Part shown: in pieces, positions 10,495-12,309 of the stretch | Numbering within the stretch: the stretch's first letter is position 1 | Layout: every line of letters starts with the position of its first letter | Assembly: GCA_026417845.1 (NCBI GenBank) | Contig: JAOACM010000076.1 | Span: 1-12,309 of the forward strand | Reading direction: 5' to 3' | Length of the DNA: 12,309 nt | Source of the DNA: Planctomycetota bacterium | GTDB taxonomy: Bacteria > Planctomycetota > SZUA-567 > H5-PLA8 > CALKMO01 | Notes under the pieces: model-generated | Told to the model about the DNA's origin: nothing | The model's input: the letters and a program-made list of their open reading frames with translations, nothing else | Database searches by the model: none | Made by a program: the position numbers and the translations under genes

Positions 10495-12156
10495 ATGAGC
10501 GAGATAGATCGGGAGCGGATGGATCGAGATACGGGTATTCCCCCGCACGGCGGACAGCATATTCCGCCGGAGGACAGGCCTGACGGTCTTCTTGGCACGA
10601 AGGGCGCGGTTCCGGCCAGCGCAGGCCAGCCAGAACAGCAGCGGAACGCCCGGACCGGCCCGGGCGGCGGCGATGCGCCTGCCGCTGCGCCGGCCCAGGC
10701 CGGATGGCGTATGTACGGACCGCCATGCGCAATGCCGCGCGAAATTCCCGCCCGGCGAAACCAGCCCGTCCGTATATTCGCGGATGATTCTCTTGAGATC
10801 GAGGAGCGCGCTGTCGAGGCGCTCAGGCAGATCGCCGACCTCGACCACATAGTCGCGACCGTGGTCGGCCTGCCGGATCTCAACATAAAGCTCAGGCGCG
10901 GCTACATTGCCCCTTCCGGCTACGCCGTAATTTCCGGGAAGCTCTGTCCCGGACTTATGGACTCGCGCGTGAACTGCGGGATGCTTCTGGCATCCACAGA
11001 CATCGAGGCGCGGGAGCTTTCCGATGCGGCGATCGAGGCGATCTTCGATTTTCTGCGGGGCGCGATCCGGACGGCGGCCTCGGATGTCCCGGCGCGCAAT
11101 CTCCGGCTACCGCCGGGGGCGGATCTCCTGTCGGCGGGGCCGGACCGGATAGCCGCCGCGTTCGATCTGTCGGATATGGAGACCGGACGCCTAGAAGGTC
11201 TTGTGCGCGACGCAGACGGCCTTCTTCCGCTCGATGCCGCCGCCGCGCGGGAACTGCCCGATCAGGTCCTGTGGGCAGCCGGGCGCAGCCTTGGCGTCCT
11301 TGGAAAAGGCAACCACTTCGCCGAGCTGCACGAGGTGGGAGAGCTTCTGGACATCGAGTCATGCGGGCTGCTGGGGATCAGGCGCGGGCAGATCGTCATA
11401 GCCATGCATTCGGATTCCGTCGAGGTCGGCGAGGTCGCGCGGGACATCCTGCTGCCGGCAAGGAAGCTTCGCAGATCGCCCGGCGCGGTGGCCCGGTTGT
11501 GGGCGCGGCTGCGCGGTTCCGTTCCTCCGCCTTCCCCGCCCGATGTCGTCCCTCTCGAAGGCGGAGCCGAGACCGAGAGCGCCGCGGTTCTGGTAGCAGC
11601 GGCTCACAGGTTCGGCACGGTGAACCGGCTGGCCATCTACTCAGCGATACGCTTCGCGCTCAAGACCGCGATCGGAAGGTCTCCGTGCTTCGAATTGCTC
11701 GGCGATTTCGCGCACGATACCATATTCCGTGCGGCCGGCGGCCAGGGATGGGAACATCGGAAGGGTGCGGTGCGGCTCAGAGATGGGGCCGAATGGCCAG
11801 CGGACCGCGCGCTCTCGCGGACGGGGAGAATCGTATTCGTGCCTGGCGCGCTGGGCACCCGCGCCCATATCGGCGCGGCTTTCAGGCCGAACGCCCTGGC
11901 GCACAACAGCTGCACCCATGGTGCCGGACGGACCCTGGCGCGGAAGGATAGCGCGACGAAGTTTTCGGATGAGGATGTCAGGCGCGAGCTGGAGGCGGCC
12001 GGCGCGCGGGTATACATGCTGGGGAGCGGAGAGCGACTGGCCGAGCTTTCCCGCCACGGATTCCGCGATCCTGACCGCGTGGCACGCTACATGGAAGCTG
12101 CCGGCCTGATCAGACTGATAGCTGCGCTGCGCCCGATCGCCATACTTAAGGGCTGA
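10495..12156 (+). CDS. Divergent RtcB-like RNA ligase family protein
   Basis: This encodes 553 residues related to RtcB, the Mn2+/GTP-dependent ligase joining 3'-phosphate (or 2',3'-cyclic phosphate) and 5'-OH RNA ends. By motif alignment with Pyrococcus RtcB, it keeps C161 (C98), N273/H274 in GNHF (N202/H203), H305 (H234), H407 in DFAHD (H329), nucleotidylated-type H475 in HGAGR (H404), HRKG (421-424) and the terminal Lys-Gly. It lacks the metal ligand D95 (R158 in MDSRVNCGM), the PDVH His (N130), and the GSRG motif after H305 (DSVE). Ligation activity is therefore uncertain. Residues 1-72 are low-complexity and homology begins near 83. The ATG at 10495 has AAGGG directly adjacent, ATG 10519 has GGGAG 3 nt upstream, and ATG 10711 would give a typical length, so the start is unsure. 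No archease gene is adjacent. Confidence 0.85.
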   Translation: MSEIDRERMDRDTGIPPHGGQHIPPEDRPDGLLGTKGAVPASAGQPEQQRNARTGPGGGDAPAAAPAQAGWRMYGPPCAMPREIPARRNQPVRIFADDSLEIEERAVEALRQIADLDHIVATVVGLPDLNIKLRRGYIAPSGYAVISGKLCPGLMDSRVNCGMLLASTDIEARELSDAAIEAIFDFLRGAIRTAASDVPARNLRLPPGADLLSAGPDRIAAAFDLSDMETGRLEGLVRDADGLLPLDAAAARELPDQVLWAAGRSLGVLGKGNHFAELHEVGELLDIESCGLLGIRRGQIVIAMHSDSVEVGEVARDILLPARKLRRSPGAVARLWARLRGSVPPPSPPDVVPLEGGAETESAAVLVAAAHRFGTVNRLAIYSAIRFALKTAIGRSPCFELLGDFAHDTIFRAAGGQGWEHRKGAVRLRDGAEWPADRALSRTGRIVFVPGALGTRAHIGAAFRPNALAHNSCTHGAGRTLARKDSATKFSDEDVRRELEAAGARVYMLGSGERLAELSRHGFRDPDRVARYMEAAGLIRLIAALRPIAILKG

Positions 12157-12309
12157 GCCGTCCCTCCCAGAAGGCAGCCGCACGGCCTCATGCGGTGGGG
12201 CATCCAGGCGCCGCGTCGCGTCCCGCGCCGCGTCAGCTGCGCACAGCCCCGTGCGGGGAGCATCCGCGAGAGCGTACGCTCGACTGGCCATTTGCGAGAA
12301 GCGCAGCCT
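12157..12309. other. Non-coding end of window with small hairpins
   Basis: No gene is visible. CCGCA/TGCGG (12178-12195) and CCCCGTGCGGGG (about 12247-12258) each form a small hairpin followed closely by GCATCC, which looks like a degenerate duplication. GAGCGTACGCTC (12270-12281) is a perfect 12-bp palindrome. No T-run marks an intrinsic terminator after the rtcB-like gene. Confidence 0.4.

Overview
This is a GC-rich bacterial window (roughly two thirds G+C in the genes). All convincing genes lie on the + strand. The gene set is floA, a small unknown gene, hypA, hypB, hypF, hypC, a yjbQ-family gene, comF, rsmE and an rtcB-like gene. Ile is often encoded by ATA and Arg by AGG despite the high GC, and several proteins carry Gly/Ser/Ala-rich insertions. 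This suggests a deep-branching, probably uncultured, hydrogenase-bearing bacterium. I cannot name a phylum from the sequence alone.

Layout. 1-499 is non-coding; it holds an imperfect 30-nt direct repeat and a possible sigma70-type promoter. floA (500-1558) encodes a membrane-anchored SPFH/flotillin-like scaffold, and 1794-2477 encodes an unrecognised Pro/Ala/Arg-rich protein. 2682-7629 holds four [NiFe]-hydrogenase maturation genes in the order hypA, hypB, hypF, hypC. They are separated by unusually long spacers (257, 442 and 232 nt) rich in inverted repeats, and hypD and hypE are absent from the window. A YjbQ/UPF0047 protein (7751-8146), a ComF-type phosphoribosyltransferase (8165-9124) and RsmE (9117-10094, overlapping comF by 8 nt) form a compact run. 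After a 400-nt structured spacer comes a divergent RtcB-like protein (10495-12156), and the last 150 nt are non-coding.

How the genes fit together. HypA and HypB deliver nickel. HypF makes the carbamoyl/cyano group, and HypC is the chaperone that carries the Fe(CN)2CO unit with HypD, so the cell should make a [NiFe] hydrogenase elsewhere. FloA is a membrane microdomain protein. RsmE and the RtcB-like protein act on, or derive from families acting on, RNA.

The most interesting signals are: (1) an RtcB-like protein that keeps the nucleotidylated His, most metal ligands and the C-terminal Lys-Gly, but has Arg in place of a metal-binding Asp and has lost the GSRG motif, preceded by a spacer packed with inverted repeats; (2) a possible four-way-junction leader abutting the hypB start codon, with partial resemblance to SAM-I/IV riboswitches; (3) low-complexity insertions in HypF and RsmE; (4) a short sequence family repeated in the hypF and hypC leaders.
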